Part shown: piece after piece, positions 5,565 to 13,478 of the stretch
Numbering within the stretch: position 1 is the stretch's first letter
How the letters are laid out: each line of letters begins with the position of its first letter
NCBI GenBank assembly: GCA_934511365.1
Contig: CAKSWC010000017.1
Location: 1 to 36,717 of the forward strand
Length of the DNA stretch: 36,717 nucleotides
Direction of reading: 5' to 3'
Source of the DNA: an uncultured Eubacteriales bacterium
GTDB lineage: Bacteria; Bacillota; Clostridia; Oscillospirales; Acutalibacteraceae
The notes under the pieces: generated by a model
The model's database searches: none
Seen by the model: the letters and a program-made list of their open reading frames with translations, nothing else
What the model was told of the DNA's origin: nothing
Translations under genes and position numbers: made by a program

Positions 5565-5808
5565 ACTGTTCGTTATATTCAATCACGTCCTCAACCCGGC
5601 AGCCAAGCGAAAAACATATCCGAGCAAGAACGTCTGAGTCAATCCGCTCAATATTTCCGGTGTACCATTTATTGATAACCTCAAAGCGCGTTCCGCATAG
5701 CTTTGAAAGCTGATAGCGTGAAATTTGCTTCTCTTCCATAACTCCGCGCAGCTTGATATTGATGCGTCCATAGTCTTGAATTGCCAAAACAGCTTTATAA
5801 TTGCACAT
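5563..5808 (-). CDS. Small XRE/Cro-type HTH regulator
   Basis: This 81-residue protein has a lambda-repressor-like fold over about residues 15-78: an EEKQISRYQLSKLCG helix-turn-helix, a NKWYTGN recognition segment, then IDSDVLARICFSLGCRVEDVIEY, the usual closing helices of the YozG-like single-domain Cro/C1 family. No sensor domain is present, so it is probably a constitutive DNA binder. The ATG at 5808 follows GGGGAACGGAAA, a mediocre ribosome site. A start nearer GVMEEK would still leave the domain whole. It is divergent from the secreted giant protein and shares a control region with it, which contains two palindromes. Confidence 0.85.
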   Translation of the reverse strand: MCNYKAVLAIQDYGRINIKLRGVMEEKQISRYQLSKLCGTRFEVINKWYTGNIERIDSDVLARICFSLGCRVEDVIEYNEQ

Positions 5809-5830
5809 TTTCCGTTCCCCATTCGTTATT

Positions 5831-5842
5831 ATGATATATCAT
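5831..5842. promoter_or_regulatory. Palindromic operator candidate 1
   Basis: ATGATATATCAT is a perfect 12-bp palindrome at the expected start-site region of the HTH gene, just downstream of its -10. It is a good candidate for autoregulation. Confidence 0.5.
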
Positions 5843-5871
5843 ATTCTATCTGAATAGTTACAACTTGACAA
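5843..5871 (-). promoter_or_regulatory. Promoter of the HTH regulator gene
   Basis: -35 TTGTCA (5866-5871), 17 nt, -10 TAGAAT (5843-5848) on the minus strand. The -35 overlaps that of the rightward promoter. Confidence 0.65.
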
Positions 5872-5905
5872 TTCGCTTTTACGGTGTTACTATGTGTATA
5901 GTAAC
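5865..5905 (+). promoter_or_regulatory. Rightward promoter with palindrome over the -10
   Basis: TTGACA (5865-5870), 17 nt, TACTAT (5888-5893). The -10 lies inside the perfect inverted repeat GTTACTAT-GTGT-ATAGTAAC (5886-5905), so a bound repressor would block it. The transcript leads toward the secreted giant protein. Confidence 0.65.
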
Positions 5906-6063
5906 AAAAAATGTGTAAGAGTTTTGAATCCGGAACATTATTTTCCGTCCGTTCCTTTTTCTGCGGCTCAAAAGGCGGCTCGGTCAATATTTTCTCAGTG
6001 ATTCATGATTTTTGCAACAGAGGAGGGTGAATTTCCGCAAGTTTTTTTCAGGCGCAAGACTTT

Positions 6064-6102
6064 TATCAGCAAAAAACCTGCCGAAAAACTGATATCGGCA
6101 GG
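6064..6102. promoter_or_regulatory. Leader hairpins before the secreted giant protein
   Basis: CCTGCCG (6077-6083) pairs with CGGCAGG (6096-6102), and TATCAG (6064-6069) pairs with CTGATA (6089-6094). The two helices interlock and could form a pseudoknot or two alternative folds about 35-40 nt before the start codon. The first hairpin also has T6 on the minus strand, so it could end leftward transcription. Otherwise the 230-nt leader shows nothing clear. Confidence 0.4.
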
Positions 6103-6136
6103 AAAGAAAAAAATATAATTCAATGGAGGAATGAAA

Positions 6137-9100
6137 ATGAAAACAAAAAACCGAGCGCCGCGTAAAATTCTCTCGGTGCTTCTTTGCGTTTTGATGCTTT
6201 CAACAACGCTTTGCATTGGCAACCCGTTTACGGCGAGCGCGGTTAGTTTTAATGTTACGCCAAATATAGGTCAAGGCTCTGGAGGATATGGTGGAGCAAA
6301 TTTTTGGTATACTTATGGTGATTATGTTGAAAATGGTAATATCTATGTATTTTATGACTGGAATCCATCATCGAGCCGAAATGTAATTACAGAAATACAC
6401 GTTGCTGGAACATCTGGGCAGGCTCCTCGAATGATGAATATTACATCGTCATATGCTCGAGAATGGGGCTACGTTGTGGATGAAGCTAGTATGGATTCAA
6501 AACAAATGAACGGAGAATTTACCGGAGGCGGTGGGGGCAAAGTATATTATCATATTGTCTTTTTCAACTCGTTGGGTCTTTGCAACTTGTATGACTTGGC
6601 AGTTTCAAGGTATGGATGGAGCAACACTGGCGGGTATACACCGGGCAGCTGGGCAACATACGTCACTCGTCTTAATGACGCAAAATCAGTTATTACAAAT
6701 GGCGTTCATATTACAAACGCCTCAGACACAAATCTCCAGAGAAAAATTTATAATGCTTGGTATAGTTTGAAAGAAGCTATAGACGGTCTCAGATTCCCGG
6801 AAGTTACACTTGGTAATGTTTTTGTTCAGGTTCCGGGTGCAACAATAGCAGGTCCCGAAAAAATTGAAATTAAAAAGGCCTCAAAAATTACTGTAAAACT
6901 TCATGAGGGATATACTCAGTCTGTTCCCGGCGTTCAGGTTGTTTATAAAGATGGAACAGTAAATAATTATTCCGGAACGCTTGGCGCAAACAATACTTAT
7001 GAATACAGCATTACGCTCTCGAATGCCAATGTTAAAAGCATCACTCCAACAAATGTCAATCCCAACAGATATAATGTTGTTTTGCCGTCTGATGCAACGG
7101 GACTTTATGTTAGCAAGCCCGGAGTCAATACTGTTACCCATGGTGATAACTTCACCTTCACCCTCACAAAGAAAACCGGCTACACCCAGACCGCACCGGC
7201 CGTATATGTCAACGGAAACGCTTTCGGCGGCGTTGATAACGGTGACGGCTCATATACTTACACAATCGAGCGTATCTCTGAAAACAAAACCGTAACCTTT
7301 GGAACTCAGCCTGTTAACGGCTATAGCATCAGCTATAACACCGGCGAGGGAACAACCGCAGAGGGCAGCCCGGCGAAGATTGACTATTTCGACACCAAGG
7401 AAATTAAAATCACAGTCGGCGAAGCTTATACCCAGAGCAAACCCCAGCCGACCGTTGATAACGGTACCCTCACTTTCAAAGAGAAGGACGGAAAAACCTT
7501 TGTCTATACCCTCAGCGCACCCTTTGGCGATGAGCCGAAAGTTATCACCGTTACCGTTCCCTCTCTCAAAAAGAATACATACTCGGCCGCTCTTCCCTCT
7601 GGCACCGGCTATAAAGTTACCCACAAGGATGCGGTTGACGGCGTTGTTTCCGGAATCGTATACGGAACCGACTTTGCGTTCGGCGTTGACCTTGACCCCC
7701 AGTATAACCGCTCAGACGTTGTTGTGAAGTATAACGGAACTCCGCTTGAGCCGGACGGCGGCGTTTATACAATCCCGAACGTCAGAAACAACATCGGAAT
7801 CAGCGAGGGCGACCCCGAAATCACCGTTGAGGGCGTAAAGCTCAATAACTATTATATCACCCTTCCGCTTGAGTCCGGAACGGGCTTCACCATTGAGGTC
7901 GGCAAGGACGCGGACGGAAATCCCCTCAACGCAAAATCCGTCCTCAGCGGAACGGACTTCAACTTCAAGTTCTTCCTTGACCCGGCATACAGCAACTCAA
8001 CCCCGACAATCAAGGTCAGCAGAGACGGCGGCAACACCTATACCGTCATCACCGAAAAGGACGGAAAATATGACATCAATGAAGTTCTTTCAGACTGCAT
8101 TGTTGTTGTTGACGGCGTTGAAAAGAACACCTATACCGTTAAGTTCCTTGACGGAAACGGAGACGTTGACGAGACCGTTGAAAATGTTGAATACGGCTCA
8201 GAGGTCAGGTACCCCGGAAGGAACGACCCGAAAAAGGACGCCGAGCTTATCAAAGACACCACCGACCCGGAAACCGGAATCAGAACCGTTGTTACAAAAG
8301 AGTATAAGTTCATCGGCTGGTCTCAGGACACAACGAATGTCACCTCAGACATGAACGTCAGCCCGATTTTTGAGGTATCGGAAGTTACCAGAACATATCC
8401 GAAGGAGGGCGGCGACCCCACCGTTGTTGTTACCCCCAAGACCGCAAACGTCCTCTTCATCAGTGACGGCGTGATTGTTCACAAGGAAACCGTTGAAAAG
8501 GAAACAAAGTTTGCCGGTTGGAACGGAGTACCCGTTAAGGTCTCCTCAAACCCCTATGAAAAATATGAGTTCCTCGGTTGGGATACCGATAAGGACGGCG
8601 TTGTTGACGTTGCCGCAGGCGAAAGCACCGCTATTGATTCGGTTAAGGACGATGTAATGTTCGTTGCCGTTTTCAAGTCCAATCTCCCGACCCAGAAGGT
8701 CAGCTTCTATAACTTTGACGGTTCAGACCTGCTTTATTCAGCAGACGTTAAGCGCGGCGAAAAGGCGGAATATGCCCTTTCCGCAATCCCCTCAAGAACC
8801 GATAACGCAAACACCTATGCCTTTGCCGGTTGGTCGTTCAACAAGGACGCAGACGAAAAGGGCATTGTTGAAAATCTCATTGTTGCTGAAAGCGACATCA
8901 ACCTCTATGCGGCCTATGAAAAAACTCCGATTGTGTATTCCTATAAGTATGTCGATTATGACTATGACAAGGTTACCGGCGAGCCTGAGCCGTTCCAGGA
9001 GGGAACATTCTATTTCACTGATGACGATAAGCCGTCATATAAGTATCTCGGCGTTACCCCCACAAGGGAACCGGAAGTAGACAAGGTTTATGCGTTTGAC

Positions 9101-10405
9101 GGCTGGAATGTTAAGCAGATTGGTTACACAACCGTTTACACCGCAACCTATGTAAGCTCTGTCAGAGAGTACACCTCAGACATCAAGGGCAACGGCATCG
9201 GCTATACCGTCAGCGATAACGCAACCGTTAAGTATGGCGATACGTTCACCTTCACCGTAACTCTTGAAGATGGCTATGAAGAAACCGCTCCGACCGTTAC
9301 CTACGGCGAGAACGACACACCGCTCACCGGAAAAACAGAGGACGGAAAAACCTATACCTATGAAGTTAAGCTTGACGGCGCAACGGCTGAAGAAGTTGCT
9401 GATTCGCTTGACATCACCGTTGGCGCAACAATTAATAACTATGACGTAATCATCACCGGCGACACCGGCTGCACTGTTGATCCGCTCCACTTTGACTCAA
9501 AGCATGGCGGAGAAGGCTCCTTCATTGTAACACTCAAGGATAGCCACATTCAGAATGACCCGACAGTCAATGCTGAGGGCGATGTTGAAGTTACCCTTGT
9601 CAGCAAAGAGGACGGAAAATATGTCTATAGCGTTAAGAACATCAAGAGCGACGCTGAAATTACCGTAACCACAAAGATCAACGAATACGCAGTCAAGGTT
9701 CTTGACTGGAACGATAATGTTCTCTTTGACGGCAATGTTAAGCACGGAGAGGCTCCGCAGTTCACAAGACCGGAAAGAGAAGCTGATAAGAACGGCGCGT
9801 ATGACTTTATCGGTTACGACACCAACAATGACGGCAAAGTAGACGTTACAGTAATTGAAAACGTCACCGCTCCCGTCACCGCAAAAGCACTTTATAAGTA
9901 TAACCATCGTCATGACATTGACCCGGACGAGAACCCGGACATCTGGGAGCTTATCAAGATTGAAAAAGCTTCCTGCACCGCTAACGGCTTGAAGCACTAT
10001 GCCTGCAAGCACGGAGACGGACAGACAACAACCAAGGTTATCCCCGCCCGCAACCACAACATGACTGAATGGCATATTGACAAGGCTCCGACCTGCACCG
10101 AAACCGGACTCAAGTCACGCCACTGCCAGAACACAGTTGCAACTGATGAATATGAAGCTTGCAGCTACGCTGAAAACGGCGTTGTTATTCCGGCAACCGG
10201 ACATCATGATTCCGACGGCGATTATAAGTGTGACGATTGCGGCGCAGACCTCGGTCACTGCTCAAGCTGCATCTGCCACAAGGGCAACGTCCTTTCAAAG
10301 GTTATCCGCAGAATTTGCACCATCCTTTCCAAAACTTTCCACACTAAGATTAAGTGCTGCAAGTGCATGAAATGGTATGGTGACGAAATTTCATCAATAT
10401 CCTGA
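6137..10405 (+). CDS. Giant secreted repeat protein with Cys-rich tail
   Basis: The ~1422-residue product starts at ATG 6137, 6 nt after GGAGGA (ATG 6131 would have no spacing). An arginine/lysine n-region and hydrophobic core ending in TASA form a signal peptide (about 1-36). An unrecognised N-terminal domain follows, then a FIVAR-like segment (about 175-230, YTPGSWATYVTRLNDAK). Many beta-rich repeats of about 85-95 residues come next, and several InlB-B/Listeria-Bacteroides-like repeats (about 690-970) recognisable by F-GW closings. The tail holds CxxCGAD, HCSSCICHKG, a hydrophobic helix and CCKC. There is no LPXTG. It is probably an adhesin or surface stalk. Codon use changes sharply near 7100. 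The HTH gene upstream may control it. Confidence 0.82.
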   Translation: MKTKNRAPRKILSVLLCVLMLSTTLCIGNPFTASAVSFNVTPNIGQGSGGYGGANFWYTYGDYVENGNIYVFYDWNPSSSRNVITEIHVAGTSGQAPRMMNITSSYAREWGYVVDEASMDSKQMNGEFTGGGGGKVYYHIVFFNSLGLCNLYDLAVSRYGWSNTGGYTPGSWATYVTRLNDAKSVITNGVHITNASDTNLQRKIYNAWYSLKEAIDGLRFPEVTLGNVFVQVPGATIAGPEKIEIKKASKITVKLHEGYTQSVPGVQVVYKDGTVNNYSGTLGANNTYEYSITLSNANVKSITPTNVNPNRYNVVLPSDATGLYVSKPGVNTVTHGDNFTFTLTKKTGYTQTAPAVYVNGNAFGGVDNGDGSYTYTIERISENKTVTFGTQPVNGYSISYNTGEGTTAEGSPAKIDYFDTKEIKITVGEAYTQSKPQPTVDNGTLTFKEKDGKTFVYTLSAPFGDEPKVITVTVPSLKKNTYSAALPSGTGYKVTHKDAVDGVVSGIVYGTDFAFGVDLDPQYNRSDVVVKYNGTPLEPDGGVYTIPNVRNNIGISEGDPEITVEGVKLNNYYITLPLESGTGFTIEVGKDADGNPLNAKSVLSGTDFNFKFFLDPAYSNSTPTIKVSRDGGNTYTVITEKDGKYDINEVLSDCIVVVDGVEKNTYTVKFLDGNGDVDETVENVEYGSEVRYPGRNDPKKDAELIKDTTDPETGIRTVVTKEYKFIGWSQDTTNVTSDMNVSPIFEVSEVTRTYPKEGGDPTVVVTPKTANVLFISDGVIVHKETVEKETKFAGWNGVPVKVSSNPYEKYEFLGWDTDKDGVVDVAAGESTAIDSVKDDVMFVAVFKSNLPTQKVSFYNFDGSDLLYSADVKRGEKAEYALSAIPSRTDNANTYAFAGWSFNKDADEKGIVENLIVAESDINLYAAYEKTPIVYSYKYVDYDYDKVTGEPEPFQEGTFYFTDDDKPSYKYLGVTPTREPEVDKVYAFDGWNVKQIGYTTVYTATYVSSVREYTSDIKGNGIGYTVSDNATVKYGDTFTFTVTLEDGYEETAPTVTYGENDTPLTGKTEDGKTYTYEVKLDGATAEEVADSLDITVGATINNYDVIITGDTGCTVDPLHFDSKHGGEGSFIVTLKDSHIQNDPTVNAEGDVEVTLVSKEDGKYVYSVKNIKSDAEITVTTKINEYAVKVLDWNDNVLFDGNVKHGEAPQFTRPEREADKNGAYDFIGYDTNNDGKVDVTVIENVTAPVTAKALYKYNHRHDIDPDENPDIWELIKIEKASCTANGLKHYACKHGDGQTTTKVIPARNHNMTEWHIDKAPTCTETGLKSRHCQNTVATDEYEACSYAENGVVIPATGHHDSDGDYKCDDCGADLGHCSSCICHKGNVLSKVIRRICTILSKTFHTKIKCCKCMKWYGDEISSIS

Positions 10406-10426
10406 CAGCTACATTCCTCATAAATA

Positions 10427-10479
10427 GATGGGTTGTTGCTCTGTCCTCTGTATGTGAGGACAGAGCGGCCTAACCCATC
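10427..10479 (+). promoter_or_regulatory. Large two-tier hairpin between surface protein and 40-residue ORF
   Basis: The inner stem GCTCTGTCCTC/GAGGACAGAGC (11 bp, 7-nt loop) sits within an outer stem GATGGGTT/AACCCATC. No T tract follows on either side. It looks like an RNA-stabilising or processing element rather than a terminator, so the small ORF may share the upstream transcript. Confidence 0.65.
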
Positions 10480-10539
10480 AAACCAAATGAGGACTTATCC
10501 GATGAAAATATAATTCACTCCGAAAGCGAGGTGAAAGGG

Positions 10540-10662
10540 ATGTCATCAGGTGAATTCAGAGAAGGCATGGATTCAATCGCCGGTTTTATTGAAAAAATCG
10601 TTAAGGTTATGAAGGACCTTTATCTTTACATCAAGACTCAGCTTGAAAACTTTAAAAAGTGA
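10540..10662 (+). CDS. 40-residue amphipathic helical peptide
   Basis: ATG 10540 follows GAGGTG by 6 nt. The product has a polar start and then a regular amphipathic helix (about residues 12-38), with Ile/Phe/Val/Leu/Met on one face and Lys/Glu on the other, ending FKK. There is no signal peptide or long membrane helix. I recognise no family. In size and helix pattern it resembles secreted amphipathic peptides such as phenol-soluble modulins. It also resembles the helical tail found at 30872-30994 in this window. It sits between the surface protein and a terminator at 10691 and probably shares their transcript. Confidence 0.6.
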   Translation: MSSGEFREGMDSIAGFIEKIVKVMKDLYLYIKTQLENFKK

Positions 10663-10690
10663 TGGGTGTAAGGGACTTAATATATAGAAA

Positions 10691-10718
10691 AGCAGCGGAA
10701 AAAAACCGCTGCTTTTTT
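10691..10718 (+). terminator. Intrinsic terminator after small peptide gene
   Basis: AGCAGCGG/CCGCTGCT, A7 loop, T-rich tail. Confidence 0.88.
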
Positions 10719-10734
10719 GCATTCATGGCGGAAA

Positions 10735-10763
10735 TTGACATTCACCCGCCTTTGCTTTATAAT
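10735..10763 (+). promoter_or_regulatory. Consensus promoter of the lipoprotein gene
   Basis: TTGACA (10735-10740), 17 nt, TATAAT (10758-10763), 33 nt before the start codon. Confidence 0.9.
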
Positions 10764-10796
10764 ACAACCAAACCAAGAGAAACGGAGAGAGAAAAT

Positions 10797-11906
10797 ATGA
10801 ACAACAAAAAAAGAATTATTGGTCTGCTTCTTGCGGCGGTGCTTTTGCTGTCAGTGCTTTCCGGCTGCAAAAACGAGCCGGCTCCAACGCCGAGCGAGGG
10901 AACAACCTCGGCCGAAAGCAAAACGCAAACAACAGCCGAAAAAACAACGGCCCCCTCCTCTTTTGCCGAAAGCAGCGAGAGCGAACAGCCGCAGACAACC
11001 GCCGCCTCGGCGCAAGAAAAAGCCGCCGCAAAAAAAGAAGCGGAAAAGCGCATCAAAAGCGATATTGACCTTGCGCTCTGGTATGTTAACGAAAAAAAGG
11101 ATAACGGCTCAAAGGTCAGCTACCCTTATAAAGGCGGAAAAGCGGCTTATTCAAAGCTCACCAAAGCGCAAAAGAAGCTGTATAAGCAGATGCTTCCAAA
11201 GGTTAAAGCGATGGAGCCATTTGAATATACGGCCGAGGAACACGGCTACAGCGTTCTTGACGATGTTCTTGTTTCCTCTTTAGCACTCTGTAACGACCAC
11301 CCAGAGTACGGGATTTATTTCGACATTGAAGAAGTTTTTGAGAACGACATGACAACGGCGCTCAAAGCGTCATACTTCCTCCCCAATGACCCGGACTCAA
11401 AAAGCACCTCTGACACCGCCGCAATAAAAAAAGCTGTTCAAATTTTTGAAGAGGAGTGCAATTTGATTGTTGAATCCATTCCGGAGGATTACAGCACCTA
11501 TGACAAATATCGCTATCTTGCGGCAGTAATTTCCATCCGTACCTCTTATGACAACGATTTTGACGGCGGAAAACAGACCTCAACGGCATACGGCGCGATT
11601 GAAGGGCCAAAGGCAATCTGCCAGGGTTATGCCACCGCTTTTGAATATCTCTGCCGCAAGGCGAACCTCTGGTGCAAACAGGTCAGCGGAATCTCGCAGG
11701 GTGTGTCTCACGCATGGAACCTTGTTCGGCTCGAAACCGGAACATATCACGTTGACGTCACCTGGGCTGATGCAGACGAGAATGTTACGCTTGATGACGG
11801 CTGGCAGAGATATTTCATGCTGAGCCAAGAGCAAATCCTCTCTGACCACGAAATTGACGATGGAACAATCTCAACGGGAACCCCCTTAACTGTAGCCGCC
11901 GGCTGA
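10797..11906 (+). CDS. Transglutaminase-like lipoprotein
   Basis: The 369-residue protein starts at ATG 10797, downstream of a perfect promoter. The signal peptide ends in a lipobox LSGC with Cys24 as lipidation site. A Ser/Thr/Ala/Glu-rich low-complexity linker (about 28-80) separates the anchor from the domain. The C-terminal part is of the transglutaminase/papain-like fold: catalytic Cys275 in ICQGYA, His305 in SHAWN and Asp320 in VDVTW. Such domains act as proteases or peptide-bond modifying enzymes on the cell surface. The substrate is unknown. The gene converges on the Crp/Fnr gene with only 17 nt between the stops and no clear terminator. Confidence 0.85.
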   Translation: MNNKKRIIGLLLAAVLLLSVLSGCKNEPAPTPSEGTTSAESKTQTTAEKTTAPSSFAESSESEQPQTTAASAQEKAAAKKEAEKRIKSDIDLALWYVNEKKDNGSKVSYPYKGGKAAYSKLTKAQKKLYKQMLPKVKAMEPFEYTAEEHGYSVLDDVLVSSLALCNDHPEYGIYFDIEEVFENDMTTALKASYFLPNDPDSKSTSDTAAIKKAVQIFEEECNLIVESIPEDYSTYDKYRYLAAVISIRTSYDNDFDGGKQTSTAYGAIEGPKAICQGYATAFEYLCRKANLWCKQVSGISQGVSHAWNLVRLETGTYHVDVTWADADENVTLDDGWQRYFMLSQEQILSDHEIDDGTISTGTPLTVAAG

Positions 11907-11923
11907 AAAAACACAAGCAGAGG

Positions 11924-12586
11924 TTACACTTTCAAAACAAAGTGGTTCTTATGAAAATCCAGAAGCCCTTCGGCGCGCATTTTTCCAAGCTCAAGCGAAA
12001 GCCCGCTGCGCTCCACCGCAAGGTAATCCGCAAGCTGCTGCCTTGAAAACGGGATATCAAATTCATGTTTTCCAAGGCGCTGTGCCTCTGCGGAAAGGTA
12101 TGACATCAGCTTTGCCCTTGTTGTCCTCTGACCCATATGGGAGAGCTTTTTATTGAGCCGCAAATTCTTTTCGGCAAGTTCACCGAGAAGATTGCGAAGA
12201 ATTTTGCCATGGTGTCCGCAAGCATTGGAGCACACGGTCAAAATTCGCTTCACGTTCAAAAACATCACCTCGGCATCCGTTCCGGCCGCAACGCTCACAT
12301 TGAGCACGGCGCCGGGCGCGCAGGCAAAGGCAGCGGCGAATGTTTCCCCGGCTCCCAGTTTTGAAAGGATGTTGCGGTTGCCCCAAATGTCCTCTTGAAT
12401 AATCAAGACACTTCCCGAAAGAACAAGCCCTATTGATTCCGCCGTATCGCCGGTGCGCAGCAAAAAGGCATCTTTTGGGAAGCTCACTTTTTTTGCTTCA
12501 AGGCAAGAGAGCACAGCAGGAAGTTCATCCTTTGAGACTCCGGAAAAAAGCTGAGATGAGTGGATAATTGGAAAAAATTCTTTCAT
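11924..12586 (-). CDS. Crp/Fnr-family transcription regulator
   Basis: This 220-residue protein has an N-terminal cyclic-nucleotide-binding-like beta-roll (about 10-125, with a LRTGDTAESIGLVLSGSV segment), a dimer helix, and a C-terminal winged helix-turn-helix (about 150-218, FSRQQLADYLAVERSGLSLE). Cysteines occur in the central part, but no FNR-type N-terminal Cys cluster is visible, so direct 4Fe-4S sensing is not supported. A ligand or haem sensor is possible. It is divergent from an iron-sulfur gene whose promoter carries a palindrome at the classic activator position. In Clostridia this gene pair commonly appears with hcp, but no hcp is in the window. Confidence 0.88.
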   Translation of the reverse strand: MKEFFPIIHSSQLFSGVSKDELPAVLSCLEAKKVSFPKDAFLLRTGDTAESIGLVLSGSVLIIQEDIWGNRNILSKLGAGETFAAAFACAPGAVLNVSVAAGTDAEVMFLNVKRILTVCSNACGHHGKILRNLLGELAEKNLRLNKKLSHMGQRTTRAKLMSYLSAEAQRLGKHEFDIPFSRQQLADYLAVERSGLSLELGKMRAEGLLDFHKNHFVLKV

Positions 12587-12601
12587 TAAAAGACCTCTTT
12601 T

Positions 12602-12643
12602 GTTGAATATTCAACCGACTTGTTGATTTAATTTTATTATAAT
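12602..12643 (+). promoter_or_regulatory. Crp/Fnr-type site and activator-dependent promoter
   Basis: GTTGAATATTCAAC (12602-12615) is a perfect palindrome with TTGA/TCAA half-sites. A TATAAT at 12638-12643 has no good -35. With a start near 12650 the palindrome centre falls at about -41.5, where class II Crp/Fnr activators bind. Confidence 0.65.
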
Positions 12644-12671
12644 ATGGACAGAAAAGCAAGGAGGAGTTGCA

Positions 12672-13391
12672 ATGATAAGAAAAATTATTGAAATTAATCA
12701 GGAAAAATGTAACGGCTGCGGTGCCTGCGCTGCTGCCTGCCACGAGGGTGCCATTGCCATGGTTAACGGCAAAGCAAAGCTGATGCGCGATGATTACTGC
12801 GATGGATTGGGCGACTGTCTACCGGCCTGCCCAACAGGCGCAATTACCTTTGTTGAGCGCGAGGCCGCCGCGTATGACGAACAGGCAGTTCTTGCAAACA
12901 AGCAGAAAAAAATGCAGGAGAAAATTCAAAAAGAGGGTATGCCCCTCCCCTGCGGCTGCCCGGGAACTCAGTCCAAAAAAATTGAGCATTCCTGCTGCAG
13001 CAGCAATACCGCCCCAACAGAGCAGGAAAGCCGACTTTCCCAGTGGCCGGTGCAAATAAGGCTTGTGCCTGTCAATGCGCCTTATTTTTCGGGTGCAAAG
13101 CTGTTGATTGCCGCCGACTGCACAGCCTATGCCTACGCAGCCTTTCATGAGCGGTTCATCAAGGGGCACATTACACTCATTGGCTGCCCAAAGCTTGACA
13201 GCGTTGACTATTCGGAAAAGCTCACTGAAATTATCCGCAGCAACGATATAAAAGGCATTACCGTTGTGCGCATGGAAGTGCCCTGTTGCGGCGGCTTGGA
13301 ACACGCTGCCGTTACGGCGCTGAAAAGCAGCGGAAAATTCATTCCGTGGCAGGTTGTTACAATTTCTGCCGACGGAAGAATTCTTGGCTGA
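12672..13391 (+). CDS. Ferredoxin-type 4Fe-4S protein with extra C-terminal domain
   Basis: The 239-residue protein starts at ATG 12672 behind AAGGAGGAG. The N-terminus is ferredoxin-like: Cys13, Cys16, Cys19, Cys23 form a full 4Fe-4S motif, and a second region DDYCDGLGDCLPACPTG (Cys43, Cys49, Cys53) resembles a second cluster with unusual spacing. A CGCPG and a CC pair occur about 95-115. The last 110 residues form a separate alpha/beta domain with further cysteines (GCPKLD, PCCGG). Such proteins accompany Crp/Fnr regulators and hybrid-cluster proteins in anaerobes and are thought to carry electrons under nitrosative or redox stress. That role is inferred here. Confidence 0.82.
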   Translation: MIRKIIEINQEKCNGCGACAAACHEGAIAMVNGKAKLMRDDYCDGLGDCLPACPTGAITFVEREAAAYDEQAVLANKQKKMQEKIQKEGMPLPCGCPGTQSKKIEHSCCSSNTAPTEQESRLSQWPVQIRLVPVNAPYFSGAKLLIAADCTAYAYAAFHERFIKGHITLIGCPKLDSVDYSEKLTEIIRSNDIKGITVVRMEVPCCGGLEHAAVTALKSSGKFIPWQVVTISADGRILG

Positions 13392-13410
13392 ACGCTCATG
13401 CCAAAAAAAA

Positions 13411-13451
13411 AAGACCAAAAAACGGCCGCTGCAAAACCTGCAACGGCCGTT
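13411..13451. terminator. Shared terminator between Fe-S gene and malic enzyme gene
   Basis: AACGGCCG/CGGCCGTT (13421-13428 with 13444-13451). An A-rich run on the left gives a strong T tract for the leftward operon. The right side is only moderately T-rich. Confidence 0.8.
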
Positions 13452-13478
13452 AATTTTATGTAATTAAGCTCTGAAGCC

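Noticed and set aside
8664..9080. Overlapping plus-strand ORFs within the giant gene
   Set aside because: Ser/Arg/Pro-rich frame-shadow composition, no start signals, enclosed in the main frame.
9497..10075. 192-codon minus-strand ORF, Val/Ile-rich
   Set aside because: Shadow of the giant secreted gene. Val/Asn-rich repeats on the plus strand produce long open frames on the other strand.
12602..12615. Standard FNR box
   Set aside because: The half-sites lack the outer T/A and have shorter total length than TTGAT-N4-ATCAA, and the regulator has no FNR cysteine set. Kept only as a Crp/Fnr-type palindrome.
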